Of a DNA stretch of 45,456 bases, positions 1 through 7,943 are shown one piece after another. Numbering within the stretch: position 1 is the stretch's first letter; every line of letters begins with the position of its first letter. The stretch covers positions 1 to 45,456 of the forward strand of contig JBFHES010000004.1 of NCBI GenBank assembly GCA_041584015.1, read 5' to 3'. Source of the DNA: JBFHES01 sp041584015. Lineage in GTDB: Bacteria; Bacteroidota; Bacteroidia; Bacteroidales; M50B96. The position numbers were made by a program, and so were the translations under genes. The notes under the pieces are model-generated. The model was not told the origin of the DNA, made no database searches, and was given only the letters and a program-made list of their open reading frames with translations.

Positions 1-405
1 CATGGAATTACCTCAGTTGGCCTATCTACTCTTGACTACAGCGAAGCTGCTGACTTCACAGTTCCTGTGCATTACACAAAGAACATACTTGAGAATGTTT
101 TTTCGAATAACATTAAAAAAGGTACTTGTTTGAATGTTAATTTCCCGAAAATAACGCTAGACGAAATTAAAGGAATTAAAGTCTGTCGTCAGGCTAAATC
201 ATCATGGGTGGAGAGTTTTGACAAAAGAACAGATCCACATGGTAGAGAGTATTACTGGCTAACAGGAAAGTTCCATAACCACGAGCCAGAAGCTACGGAT
301 ACAGACGATTGGGCACTAAGGAACAATTACGTTTCAATTGTGCCGGTTGAAGCCGACTTAACAGCATACACACAAATTGAGGCATTAAAACATTTTGAAG
401 AATGA
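1..405 (+). CDS. surE: 5'/3'-nucleotidase SurE, 3' part only (5' end outside window)
   Basis: The reading frame is open from base 1 and the first in-window start-like codon (GTG at 67) is internal, so about 135 C-terminal residues are present and the N-terminus lies upstream. The visible part begins HGITSVGLSTLD, continues with ADFTVPV, and carries the C-terminal block SFDKRTDPHGREYYWL followed by TDTDDWALRNNYVSIVP, which is characteristic of SurE. SurE is a cytoplasmic metal-dependent phosphatase that dephosphorylates nucleoside 5'- and 3'-monophosphates. The N-terminal metal-binding Asp pair is not in view. The stop overlaps the next start in an ATGA arrangement (402-405), implying translational coupling with the small membrane protein that follows. 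Confidence 0.93.
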   Translation, partial: HGITSVGLSTLDYSEAADFTVPVHYTKNILENVFSNNIKKGTCLNVNFPKITLDEIKGIKVCRQAKSSWVESFDKRTDPHGREYYWLTGKFHNHEPEATDTDDWALRNNYVSIVPVEADLTAYTQIEALKHFEE

Positions 406-695
406 GATCTAAATTCGACAATCCAACACTCGGTGTAATAATGGGAATCATTTTCCCCTTTATCGGTTTTTACATCTTTTATGAACTGTATTTTGAGACA
501 CTCACTTTCAGAGAATTTATCGATCATATACTAAGAGTTAATAAGATAGCTCAGGTAATAAGTTTGAGTGTAATTTCTAACCTTGCTGTGTTTTTCTTCT
601 TTATCTGGAAGAAGTTTTATTTCTCTGCACGAGGAGTATTGCTTGCAACCTTGCTCTACACGCTAGTTGTGGTTGTTCAAAAATTCATGAATTAA
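402..695 (+). CDS. Small hypothetical membrane protein (97 aa)
   Basis: I do not recognise a named family. The protein is short and very hydrophobic, with three probable membrane segments at about residues 10-30 (GVIMGIIFPFIGFYIFYEL), 48-70 (AQVISLSVISNLAVFFFFIW) and 75-93 (ARGVLLATLLYTLVVVV). A charged stretch (FREFIDHILRVNK) lies between the first and second. Its ATG overlaps the surE stop codon and lpxB begins about 10 nt after its own stop, so it is almost certainly translated from a surE-lpxB transcript. That context suggests an envelope role, but this is inference only. Confidence 0.75.
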   Translation: MRSKFDNPTLGVIMGIIFPFIGFYIFYELYFETLTFREFIDHILRVNKIAQVISLSVISNLAVFFFFIWKKFYFSARGVLLATLLYTLVVVVQKFMN

Positions 696-705
696 AAGAT
701 TGGGT

Positions 706-1827
706 GTGAACTATTATATAATAGCTGGAGAGGCCTCAGGTGATTTGCATGGCGCTAATCTGATAAAACAAATTAAGCACCTGGATAATACTGCAACCTT
801 CAGAGGTTTTGGTGGCGATTTAATGGAAGCTGAGGGCATGCACCTTGTGAAACACATTAAAGAGCTGGCCTTTATGGGTTTTGTAGAGGTAATAAAAAAC
901 CTTTCAACCATAAAAGCAAATCTCAAACTTTGCGAAGCAGATATTATCGCTACTCAACCTCAAGCTATTATTTTCATCGATTATCCTGGATTTAATCTTC
1001 GAATAGCAAAAATTGATTTTCCAACTAAGCTTAAAAAGATTTACTATATCTCACCAACTGTTTGGGCCTGGAAGAAATCGAGGATTAACATCATTAAAAA
1101 ACATATTGATCAGCTATATGTAATCCTTCCATTCGAAAAGCCATTTTACAAGAAGCATGATTACAATGCAGCTTTTCTTGGGCACCCGCTGCTAGATGCC
1201 ATAAACACTGAACAAAACGAGCAAACGGAATACCTCTTCAGGGAGCAATACCAATTGCCAGATAAGAAGATAATAGCTCTTTTACCTGGCAGCAGGCACC
1301 AGGAACTAGCTAAAATATTGCCCATAATGTTAAAAGCAATTGAACCTTATACAGATTATCAATTTATTATAGCAGGGGCTCCAGGACTTAAACCAAATGA
1401 TTACAGTAAATACATTAACATAAACTCAATCAAGGTTATTTTTGGTGAAACCTACAACTTATTGCAATCAGCAACTGCTGCAATTGTAACAAGCGGAACT
1501 GCAACATTAGAAACAGCAATTTTTAAAACTCCGCAATTGGTTTGTTATAAAACCAACCCAATTAATTTTGCGATAGCAAAAATGCTCGTTAATGTAAAGT
1601 ATATATCATTAGTGAATCTTATCATGGATCAGGAAGTTGTTAAAGAGTTCATTCAACAAGATTGCACAATAAACAATATTCAAGATGAGCTAGAGGCACT
1701 TTTGAATAATACAGATTACCGCACGGAAATGATTCAAGACTACGAAAAACTATACAGTATGTTAGGAGGATCAGGTGCTTCGAATCGAATAGCGGAGCGC
1801 ATTTGCAAACAAATGACCAATAAATAG
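706..1827 (+). CDS. lpxB: Lipid-A-disaccharide synthase LpxB
   Basis: This is the glycosyltransferase (GT19 family) that joins UDP-diacylglucosamine and lipid X to form the lipid A disaccharide at the inner face of the cytoplasmic membrane. Recognisable blocks are YYIIAGEASGDLHGANL at the N-terminus, the SPTVWAWKKSR segment near residue 120, LPGSRHQEL near residue 195 and TSGTATLETA near residue 270. The length, about 373 aa, is normal for the family. The longest frame starts at TTG 700. I prefer GTG at 706 because MNYYIIAGEASGD matches the usual Bacteroidota N-terminus exactly. The gene shows that the organism makes LPS and sits in a co-directional surE-lpxB-SpoIID run with very short gaps. 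Confidence 0.95.
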   Translation: MNYYIIAGEASGDLHGANLIKQIKHLDNTATFRGFGGDLMEAEGMHLVKHIKELAFMGFVEVIKNLSTIKANLKLCEADIIATQPQAIIFIDYPGFNLRIAKIDFPTKLKKIYYISPTVWAWKKSRINIIKKHIDQLYVILPFEKPFYKKHDYNAAFLGHPLLDAINTEQNEQTEYLFREQYQLPDKKIIALLPGSRHQELAKILPIMLKAIEPYTDYQFIIAGAPGLKPNDYSKYININSIKVIFGETYNLLQSATAAIVTSGTATLETAIFKTPQLVCYKTNPINFAIAKMLVNVKYISLVNLIMDQEVVKEFIQQDCTINNIQDELEALLNNTDYRTEMIQDYEKLYSMLGGSGASNRIAERICKQMTNK

Positions 1828-1833
1828 ATTAAT

Positions 1834-3009
1834 TTGAGCAGACCTGTTTCCATACTTAAAAGAACTTCTGGCATCTTCCTGTTGGTGCTAGTTTTCATGC
1901 TTAGTTCGTTATCGAAACATGTATGGGCTAAGGATCAACTGAAAGTAAAAATTTTTAGCAGTCAGAAAATTAAAACAATCCTTGCAACACCGTCAGGCGG
2001 TGAATATGAAATTTACGGAAACGACACACTAATTACTACTTTCCGCAAAAATGACCTCATCTATTTTATGATAGATGAGGATAAGGTAAAAGTTCAAAAT
2101 TTCGGAAAGGAAATCGGTCGATACAGATATGTGGAGATTCGTGGAAAGCTCACAAACAATGAGCTAAAGATCAAACCTGTGCTACCATCAATAAATTCAC
2201 GCATTTATGAAGATGACTTTATTCTAACGGCAGCAAATGGTTATCTACAAATGGTCAATATAATTGGAATTGCAAAATACCTGGCAGGGACAGTTGAAAC
2301 GGAAGGGGGACCAAAGTCTTCGCTGGAATATTACAAGGTACAAGCTATGCTTTGCCGAACCTATGCATATGGACATCTGGACCGCCACAAGGAAGAAGGA
2401 TTCGAACTTTGTGACGAAGTTCACTGCCAGGCATATCATGGAAAAAGCAAAGGCAATCCACAAATTAGTTATGCGGTTAGCGAAACACAAAAACTAGTTA
2501 TTGTAGATAATTCTAATTCCTTAATAACAGCAGCATATCATTCCAACTGCGGTGGCGAAACCGTAAGGTCTGAACATGTATGGACCATGCCACTACCCTA
2601 TCTTATTCCAATTGAGGAAGAATATTGCTTGCAAAGCCCACATGCCAGCTGGGAACGATCAATAACGATGGATGAATGGATTAACTATTTGAGACAAGAA
2701 GGGATTGAAAATACCGACACCTTAAAAGAAGAATTTCTAAAGTACGATCAGAAAACACGTCAACTTTATTACCTGATGCATGACGACTCAATTCCATTAA
2801 AAAAAATTAGATCAGACTGGAAATTAAAATCAACCTATTTCGATATCATTCCCATAGAGGGCGAATTATTTTTCGAAGGTAAAGGTTATGGTCATGGTGT
2901 GGGCATGTGCCAGGAAGGTGCCATGGAAATGGCCCGCAAAGGTAAAAACTACAAGGAAATCCTATTACATTATTATAAGAATGTGCAAATAGTGAAATAT
3001 CAAGATTAA
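1834..3009 (+). CDS. Exported SpoIID/LytB-domain protein
   Basis: The first 33 residues form a signal peptide with a hydrophobic core (GIFLLVLVFMLSSLS) ending in VWA before KDQ. The central and C-terminal regions match the SpoIID/LytB domain, with YKVQAMLCRTYAYGH near residue 170, AYHSNCGGET near 235 and the closing GYGHGVGMCQEGAMEMA near 355. SpoIID is known as a lytic transglycosylase acting on denuded glycan in sporulating Firmicutes. Homologues in non-sporulating Bacteroidota are probably peptidoglycan-remodelling or amidase-stimulating proteins. The start is a TTG 7 nt after the lpxB stop; no ATG lies before the signal peptide. The stop is only 2 nt from the convergent cdaA stop, so there is no room for a terminator between them. 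Confidence 0.88.
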   Translation: MSRPVSILKRTSGIFLLVLVFMLSSLSKHVWAKDQLKVKIFSSQKIKTILATPSGGEYEIYGNDTLITTFRKNDLIYFMIDEDKVKVQNFGKEIGRYRYVEIRGKLTNNELKIKPVLPSINSRIYEDDFILTAANGYLQMVNIIGIAKYLAGTVETEGGPKSSLEYYKVQAMLCRTYAYGHLDRHKEEGFELCDEVHCQAYHGKSKGNPQISYAVSETQKLVIVDNSNSLITAAYHSNCGGETVRSEHVWTMPLPYLIPIEEEYCLQSPHASWERSITMDEWINYLRQEGIENTDTLKEEFLKYDQKTRQLYYLMHDDSIPLKKIRSDWKLKSTYFDIIPIEGELFFEGKGYGHGVGMCQEGAMEMARKGKNYKEILLHYYKNVQIVKYQD

Positions 3010-3011
3010 GA

Positions 3012-3842
3012 TTATTGCACCTTCACATTAAAAAAGCGTTCAATAGGACTTTGCTTGGTTGACTCAACAAGAAACTCTTTCTCCATTAATGCCAAAAGCT
3101 CCTTGGTCGAAATATCTATTTCAAACTTACCTTCTTTCACAAAGGAGATATTTCCGGTTTCTTCAGAAACAACAATCACAACAGAATCGGTGAGTTCTGT
3201 AATACCGGCCGCAGCCCTGTGTCTCATACCAAAATCGCCAGGTAGCTCAAGCTCAGAAATGGGTAAAACACATCTGGCTGCATAAATCTTAGGACCATTT
3301 ATCACAACCGCTCCATCATGCAACGGGCTATTCTTTACAAAAATATTTACCAATAAACGGCTACTGGTATCAGCATTCAGAACATCTTTAATAGTAAGGT
3401 ATGAGCTGAGATTAGTGTTCTTTTGAAAAACAATTAAAGCACCCGTCTTGGTCATTGATAAGCTTCGGCATGCCGTAACAATTTCGGTAATTTTAACCCT
3501 TGAGCTATAATTACTACCCCCAGTAAACAGTCGCATAAAAGAAAATCGTTCCTGTGAAAACTGTCTACTTCCTAATAGCAACAACCCTTTGCGCAATTCT
3601 GGTTGAAAAACAATTATGAGGGCGATTACTCCCACACCGATAAACTGCCCCAGGATACTGCTTAGCAACTGCATGTTTAGCGCTTTAACGAAAAGCCATA
3701 GCACATATAGCGCAAAAACACCAGTAAAAATATTTATTGCCGTAGTTCCTTTAATGAGCATGTAAATCTGATACAGCAAAAATGCGAATACCAGAATATC
3801 AAGGATATCAAGAAAACGTACGGTGATAAATATTAATTCCAT
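3012..3842 (-). CDS. cdaA: Diadenylate cyclase CdaA (c-di-AMP synthase)
   Basis: The protein condenses two ATP molecules into cyclic di-AMP. It has the CdaA architecture: three N-terminal membrane helices within residues 1-80 and then a cytosolic DisA_N domain. The catalytic DGA motif is at residues 176-178 (SPLHDGAVV) and the RHR motif at 207-209 (GMRHRAAAGITE). The length of 276 aa is normal. It lies 39 nt downstream of folP on the same strand, a pairing I know from other Bacteroidota. In Firmicutes cdaA is instead coupled to cdaR and glmM, neither of which is seen here. Confidence 0.95.
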   Translation of the reverse strand: MELIFITVRFLDILDILVFAFLLYQIYMLIKGTTAINIFTGVFALYVLWLFVKALNMQLLSSILGQFIGVGVIALIIVFQPELRKGLLLLGSRQFSQERFSFMRLFTGGSNYSSRVKITEIVTACRSLSMTKTGALIVFQKNTNLSSYLTIKDVLNADTSSRLLVNIFVKNSPLHDGAVVINGPKIYAARCVLPISELELPGDFGMRHRAAAGITELTDSVVIVVSEETGNISFVKEGKFEIDISTKELLALMEKEFLVESTKQSPIERFFNVKVQ

Positions 3843-3881
3843 TGTAAATAATGTGAGGTCAAATTTAAAAAAACTATTGCA

Positions 3882-4754
3882 CTAATTAGAGGCTTGCAGC
3901 AAGTCAAATAATTTAATGGTTTGCGCCGCCTCTTTCACATCATGAACGCGTAAAATATTTGCTCCATTATTTAGGGCAATTGTATTCAATGCAATGGTGC
4001 CGGTAAGTGCTTCTGTGGCATCACATTCCAAGGCCCTGTAAATCATCGATTTTCGCGACAGCCCTACAGCAATCGGCAATTCAAAAATCTTAAAGGCCTC
4101 CAGGCGATTCAAAAGGGCATAATTTTGTTCAAGTGTTTTTCCAAACCCAAAGCCCGGATCAATAATCAAATCATTCAAACCCATTTCCATCAGCTCGGTT
4201 TGTTTTCGAGCAAATGTTTTACAAATATCCACAACAACATCTTCATATTGCGGGTTAAGCTGCATAGTAGAAGGTATGCCCTGCATGTGCATAATCATAT
4301 AAGGTAGTTTCAACTCACTAACCGTTTTAAACATCTCCGAATCTAAATCACCACCGGAAATATCATTTACCAGCACACTGCCTACTTTATCAAAAACACG
4401 ATGAACAATTGAGGATCGAAAAGTATCAATTGATAATGGTGTTGTTGCAAACTCAGATTTAATAATATCAAGGACTGGCGACAACCTACCCCATTCTTCA
4501 TCCTCGGTTAAAAGAGCTGCTCCTGGCCTGGACGAGACTGCTCCAAGATCTATAACATCAACACCTTCATCAATCATTTCTTTTATACGCATTCTGATTA
4601 ACTGCTCAGAGTTGTAGCGTCCACCGTCGAAAAAAGAATCGGGTGTAATATTTAATATCCCCATAATCCTTGCCTGACTTAAATCAAGAAGACTACCGTT
4701 AATATTTATAGATTTTTTTCTATGGAAACTTGAATCACACGCTAATAAAGACAT
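3882..4754 (-). CDS. folP: Dihydropteroate synthase FolP
   Basis: This folate-pathway enzyme joins p-aminobenzoate to the pterin pyrophosphate to form dihydropteroate and is the sulfonamide target. Signature blocks are MGILNITPDSFFDGG at about residues 31-45, DLGAVSSRPGA at 69-79 (the usual consensus is D-I-G-x-x-S-T-R-P-G), IIDPGFGFGK near residue 195 and the closing AVGLSRKSM with VHDV. The 290-aa length is typical and the whole TIM-barrel appears intact. The ATG at 4752-4754 is preceded, on this strand, by a candidate -7 box at 4813-4820. The gene is divergent from the DUF1599 gene and heads a folP-cdaA operon. Confidence 0.95.
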   Translation of the reverse strand: MSLLACDSSFHRKKSININGSLLDLSQARIMGILNITPDSFFDGGRYNSEQLIRMRIKEMIDEGVDVIDLGAVSSRPGAALLTEDEEWGRLSPVLDIIKSEFATTPLSIDTFRSSIVHRVFDKVGSVLVNDISGGDLDSEMFKTVSELKLPYMIMHMQGIPSTMQLNPQYEDVVVDICKTFARKQTELMEMGLNDLIIDPGFGFGKTLEQNYALLNRLEAFKIFELPIAVGLSRKSMIYRALECDATEALTGTIALNTIALNNGANILRVHDVKEAAQTIKLFDLLQASN

Positions 4755-4812
4755 CTCAACCGCTTTGCTTAAAATCTTAATAAATCTAAAAATCGTTAAA
4801 ATAACTTAAATG

Positions 4813-4820
4813 CAAAGTTA
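4813..4820 (-). promoter_or_regulatory. Candidate -7 promoter box for folP-cdaA
   Basis: The minus strand reads TAACTTTG, an exact match to the Bacteroidota -7 consensus TAnnTTTG, 59 nt upstream of the folP ATG. The nearest TTG on that strand (4837-4839) is 16 nt away, shorter than the usual 19-21, so only the -7 element is well supported. Confidence 0.45.
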
Positions 4821-4832
4821 AAATAATTAGCC

Positions 4833-4865
4833 TTGTCAATGCTGCTGAAAATATTAATACTTTTG
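4833..4865 (+). promoter_or_regulatory. Candidate promoter for the DUF1599 operon
   Basis: TTG at 4833-4835 is followed after 22 nt by TACTTTTG at 4858-4865, close to the Bacteroidota sigma-ABfr pattern TTG-N19-21-TAnnTTTG. Transcription would begin near 4872, leaving a short leader before the ATG at 4885. It lies back to back with the folP -7 box. Confidence 0.55.
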
Positions 4866-4884
4866 TGCATCTAAAACGCATACA

Positions 4885-5430
4885 ATGGACAAAACCCTTG
4901 AACAATACAACCATGTAATTGGAGTTTGCAGCGACCTCTATTTAAAAAAGATGAAAGATTATGGTACAGCCTGGCGCATTCTTAGGCCAAGTTCAATTAC
5001 CGATCAGATATTTATTAAGGCAAGCAGAATAAGAAGCATTGAGATGAAGGGTGTGCAAAAGGTTGAAGATGACTTTAAATCAGAATTCATTGGCATCGTA
5101 AATTATTCAATAATGGCCATCATTCAGCTAGAGTTAGGTTTGGCGGATGATTCTGATTTGTCCAATGAGAAAGCCGCGGAGCTGTATCAAAAATACTTTG
5201 AAAAAGCGCGAGCATTAATGGAAGATAAAAACCATGATTACGACGAGGCATGGCGTCTAATGCGTATCAGCTCTTATACTGATCTAATCTTAATGAAGAT
5301 TAACCGCATTAAACAAATTGAAGACAACAAGGGCAAGACGCTTGTTTCGGAAGGTATTGATGCCAACTTTTACGACATGGTTAATTACGCTGTTTTTGCA
5401 CTCATTAAACTGGAATACAACAATAAATAA
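4885..5430 (+). CDS. DUF1599 domain-containing protein with internal duplication
   Basis: The protein is two copies of the same unit. Residues about 16-85 contain YLKKMKDYGTAWRILRPSS, the run IKASRIRSIE and NYSIMAIIQLELG. Residues about 112-180 repeat the pattern with DYDEAWRLMRISS, LMKINRIKQIE and NYAVFALIKLE. This is the DUF1599 architecture widespread in Bacteroidota. The family is also listed as a nucleotide-modification-associated domain, but no biochemical role is established to my knowledge. It looks cytosolic and largely helical, with no signal peptide. It is the first gene of a plus-strand unit with the DoxX-like gene 24 nt downstream, an order I recall from the Bacteroides BT_3927-BT_3928 region. 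Confidence 0.85.
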   Translation: MDKTLEQYNHVIGVCSDLYLKKMKDYGTAWRILRPSSITDQIFIKASRIRSIEMKGVQKVEDDFKSEFIGIVNYSIMAIIQLELGLADDSDLSNEKAAELYQKYFEKARALMEDKNHDYDEAWRLMRISSYTDLILMKINRIKQIEDNKGKTLVSEGIDANFYDMVNYAVFALIKLEYNNK

Positions 5431-5454
5431 GTTTAACCAAACAAATAACGACTC

Positions 5455-6693
5455 ATGAAAATACTTATGTTTATCAGTAGAATACTGGTTGGAGTAGTAT
5501 TCATATTCTCCGGTTTTGTAAAGGCCGTAGACCCCCTCGGATCCAATTACAAGTTTTCAGATTATTTTAATGCCTTTGGTATTGACTGGCTACATGGTAT
5601 TGCCTTGCCCCTGGCTATAGTACTAAGTACCATCGAATTTATTGTAGGAATTTCGCTTGTATTTAATGTTAAAATAAAACTTGGTGCATGGGGTGCATTA
5701 TTATTCATGGCTCTTTTTACACCGTTAACATTTTACCTGGCTTTAGCCAATCCGGTAAAAGATTGTGGATGTTTTGGTGATGCACTAATTCTTGATAACT
5801 GGCAAACATTTTATAAAAACATAGTATTGCTGGTACCAACTATTTTTGCATTTATAAAAAGAGAACATTACACCTCCAGATTTAATCAAATAGGGCAATG
5901 GTTGGTTGTTGGACTATTTACTTTCATTATCGCGTATAGCTCCGTATTTTCTTATAATCATCTGCCTATAATTGACTTTAGACCCTACAAGGTTGGTACG
6001 CATATCCCTACCGATATGAGCACTCCGGAAGACGCTCCTTTGGATGAATACCGGATTGTATCAGTTTACGAAAAAGATGGAGTGGAGAAAGAATTTGTGG
6101 ATCCAGAATATCCTGATGAAACATGGACATGGGTTTCTACGGACAGCGAATTAGTAAAAAAAGGCTATGAAGCACCAATTCATGATTTCATGATTGAAAC
6201 AGCGGACGGCGACGACCTAACTGATCAGTTAATGAACAATCCAGGTTTCACCTTTATGCTTGTTGCATATGACCTGAATAAGTCGAATATCGATGCTCAA
6301 CAAAAAATTAATGAACTAGCCGATTACTGCATGGTTCATGGTCATACCTTCTTTTGTTTAACTTCATCAAGCAATGAAATTGAAGATTTTAAGGACAATA
6401 CAGAAGCTTACTACGACTTCTACAACATGGATGAGATTACCTTGAAAACCATCATTAGAGCAAACCCTGGCTTGGTATTAATTCAGGACGGAACAATTCT
6501 CGGCAAGTTGAGCTATAACGACATTCCGGAAGTTGATGCCTTCAAGGATAACTTTTTAGCCTATACTTTAAATAATTTTAGAGAGAAGAATCAAAAATTA
6601 TTAGTCATAAGTTTCATACTCTCAGGTTTACTCATCGTTTCATTCTTTGTAATGATTAACTTTATGCGCAATAAAAAGTTACCTGCTCAATAA
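5455..6693 (+). CDS. BT_3928-like DoxX/MauE-family membrane protein with thioredoxin-like C-terminus
   Basis: The first 150 residues hold four membrane helices of the DoxX/MauE type, starting LMFISRILVGVVFIFSGFVK, and contain the paired-cysteine motif DCGCFGD near residue 103 that is typical of the MauE-like branch. A fifth helix (WLVVGLFTFIIAYSSVFSY) follows. Residues about 240-370 resemble a thioredoxin/peroxiredoxin-like fold (APIHDFMIETADGDDL, then PGFTFMLVAYDL) but lack a CxxC active site. A last helix near residue 385 anchors the C-terminus. A role in periplasmic redox or quinone-linked chemistry is plausible but unproven. In Bacteroides the next gene is normally tpiA; here it is a permease. 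Confidence 0.82.
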   Translation: MKILMFISRILVGVVFIFSGFVKAVDPLGSNYKFSDYFNAFGIDWLHGIALPLAIVLSTIEFIVGISLVFNVKIKLGAWGALLFMALFTPLTFYLALANPVKDCGCFGDALILDNWQTFYKNIVLLVPTIFAFIKREHYTSRFNQIGQWLVVGLFTFIIAYSSVFSYNHLPIIDFRPYKVGTHIPTDMSTPEDAPLDEYRIVSVYEKDGVEKEFVDPEYPDETWTWVSTDSELVKKGYEAPIHDFMIETADGDDLTDQLMNNPGFTFMLVAYDLNKSNIDAQQKINELADYCMVHGHTFFCLTSSSNEIEDFKDNTEAYYDFYNMDEITLKTIIRANPGLVLIQDGTILGKLSYNDIPEVDAFKDNFLAYTLNNFREKNQKLLVISFILSGLLIVSFFVMINFMRNKKLPAQ

Positions 6694-6700
6694 TAATCGC

Positions 6701-7780
6701 TTGATAAAAAATTTCATACAACGACTGTTCTACGGCTTCCTTATATTATTTGGAGTGGTAACAGTCGTTTTTTTATTGTTTAATGTTTTGCCAGGCGATC
6801 CGGCCAGAATGGTTATGGGCCAGCGAACAGATGTACAGTCGGTTGAAGCGATAAAAAAAGACCTCGGGCTGGACCTTCCGCTAACAACACAATATCTGAA
6901 ATACATTAACGATCTGGCACCTATTAGCTTTTACAGCCTCAAACCGGAAAGCAATTTTCATCTTAAAGCGCAAGAATTTAAAACATGGTACCAGCTAACC
7001 TTGTTTGGAAGTTCAAGTGTCCTGATTTTAAAACCGCCTTATCTCAGGCGCTCGTATCAAAGCAGAAAAGCCGTTGCCGAAATAATTTCAGAAACCATAC
7101 CGAACACATTTATATTAGCGCTTAGCGCTATGTTCTTTGCTTCGCTTTTCGGAATCATGTTGGGTATTATCGCATCAATCTATAAGAATTCAATTTTTGA
7201 TAAGCTTGCTCTTTTAATCTCTACAATGGGCATGTCCATCCCCTCTTTTTTTGCAGCCATATTAATAGGATGGTTCTTTGCCTATGTTCTTGGCGACCTA
7301 ACAGGACTTAACCTTACGGGTAATTTAACAGAAATTGATGACTTTGGCGATGGCGAACGTTTGCAGTTAAAAAACCTCATTCTACCAGCATTCACACTAG
7401 GCATTCGCCCCTTGGCAATTATTCTACAACTGGCCAGAAATTCGATGCTGGACGTACTGCAACAAGACTACATACGAACAGCCTGGGCTAAGGGATTAAC
7501 CTTTACACGTATCTTATTTGTTCATGCACTAAAAAATTCACTAAACCCGGTAATCACAGCCATTTCAGGTTGGTTTGCCAGCTTAATGGCAGGGGTGGTA
7601 TTTGTCGAATATATTTTTGGTTGGAAAGGCTTAGGATTTATTATTGTTGATGCATTGAACATGTACGACTTACCAGTAGTAATGGGTACCTTGTTAGTTA
7701 TCTCAAGCATCTTTGTTGCATTAAATTTTCTTGTAGATATTAGCTATGGCTTATTGGATCCTAAAGTTAGAAACACATAA
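6701..7780 (+). CDS. OppB/DppB-type ABC transporter permease
   Basis: This is an inner-membrane permease of the peptide/nickel transporter family. The N-terminus has the family signature FLLFNVLPGDPARMVMG, and the C-terminal half holds the ATPase-coupling EAA loop (DYIRTAWAKGLTFTRILFVH, about residues 257-276) and the final FLVDISYGLLDPKVR. At 359 aa it is slightly longer than classical DppB because of an insert at about residues 65-125 between the first helix and the permease core. It starts at TTG 6701, 7 nt after the DoxX-like stop, so it is probably coupled. No OppC, ATPase or binding protein is encoded nearby, so its partners must lie elsewhere. The substrate cannot be inferred. Confidence 0.88.
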   Translation: MIKNFIQRLFYGFLILFGVVTVVFLLFNVLPGDPARMVMGQRTDVQSVEAIKKDLGLDLPLTTQYLKYINDLAPISFYSLKPESNFHLKAQEFKTWYQLTLFGSSSVLILKPPYLRRSYQSRKAVAEIISETIPNTFILALSAMFFASLFGIMLGIIASIYKNSIFDKLALLISTMGMSIPSFFAAILIGWFFAYVLGDLTGLNLTGNLTEIDDFGDGERLQLKNLILPAFTLGIRPLAIILQLARNSMLDVLQQDYIRTAWAKGLTFTRILFVHALKNSLNPVITAISGWFASLMAGVVFVEYIFGWKGLGFIIVDALNMYDLPVVMGTLLVISSIFVALNFLVDISYGLLDPKVRNT

Positions 7781-7889
7781 AAGGCACTCACAGACAACCT
7801 TTTCGAATATCTTCGTCTATTACTGAAACCGCTGAAATATAGCCTAATTAATTATCAGCATACGAATGAGGTGAATTGCCATAATTTGT

Positions 7890-7897
7890 TAATTTTG
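7890..7897 (+). promoter_or_regulatory. Weak candidate -7 box upstream of the T9SS type-B gene
   Basis: TAATTTTG matches TAnnTTTG 46 nt before the ATG at 7944. No correctly spaced TTG is seen, and the region is AT-rich, so chance is possible. Confidence 0.3.
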
Positions 7898-7943
7898 TTT
7901 CTGATTTTTTAAGTAGATATTTGACAGTAAGACAAGTTATAAA

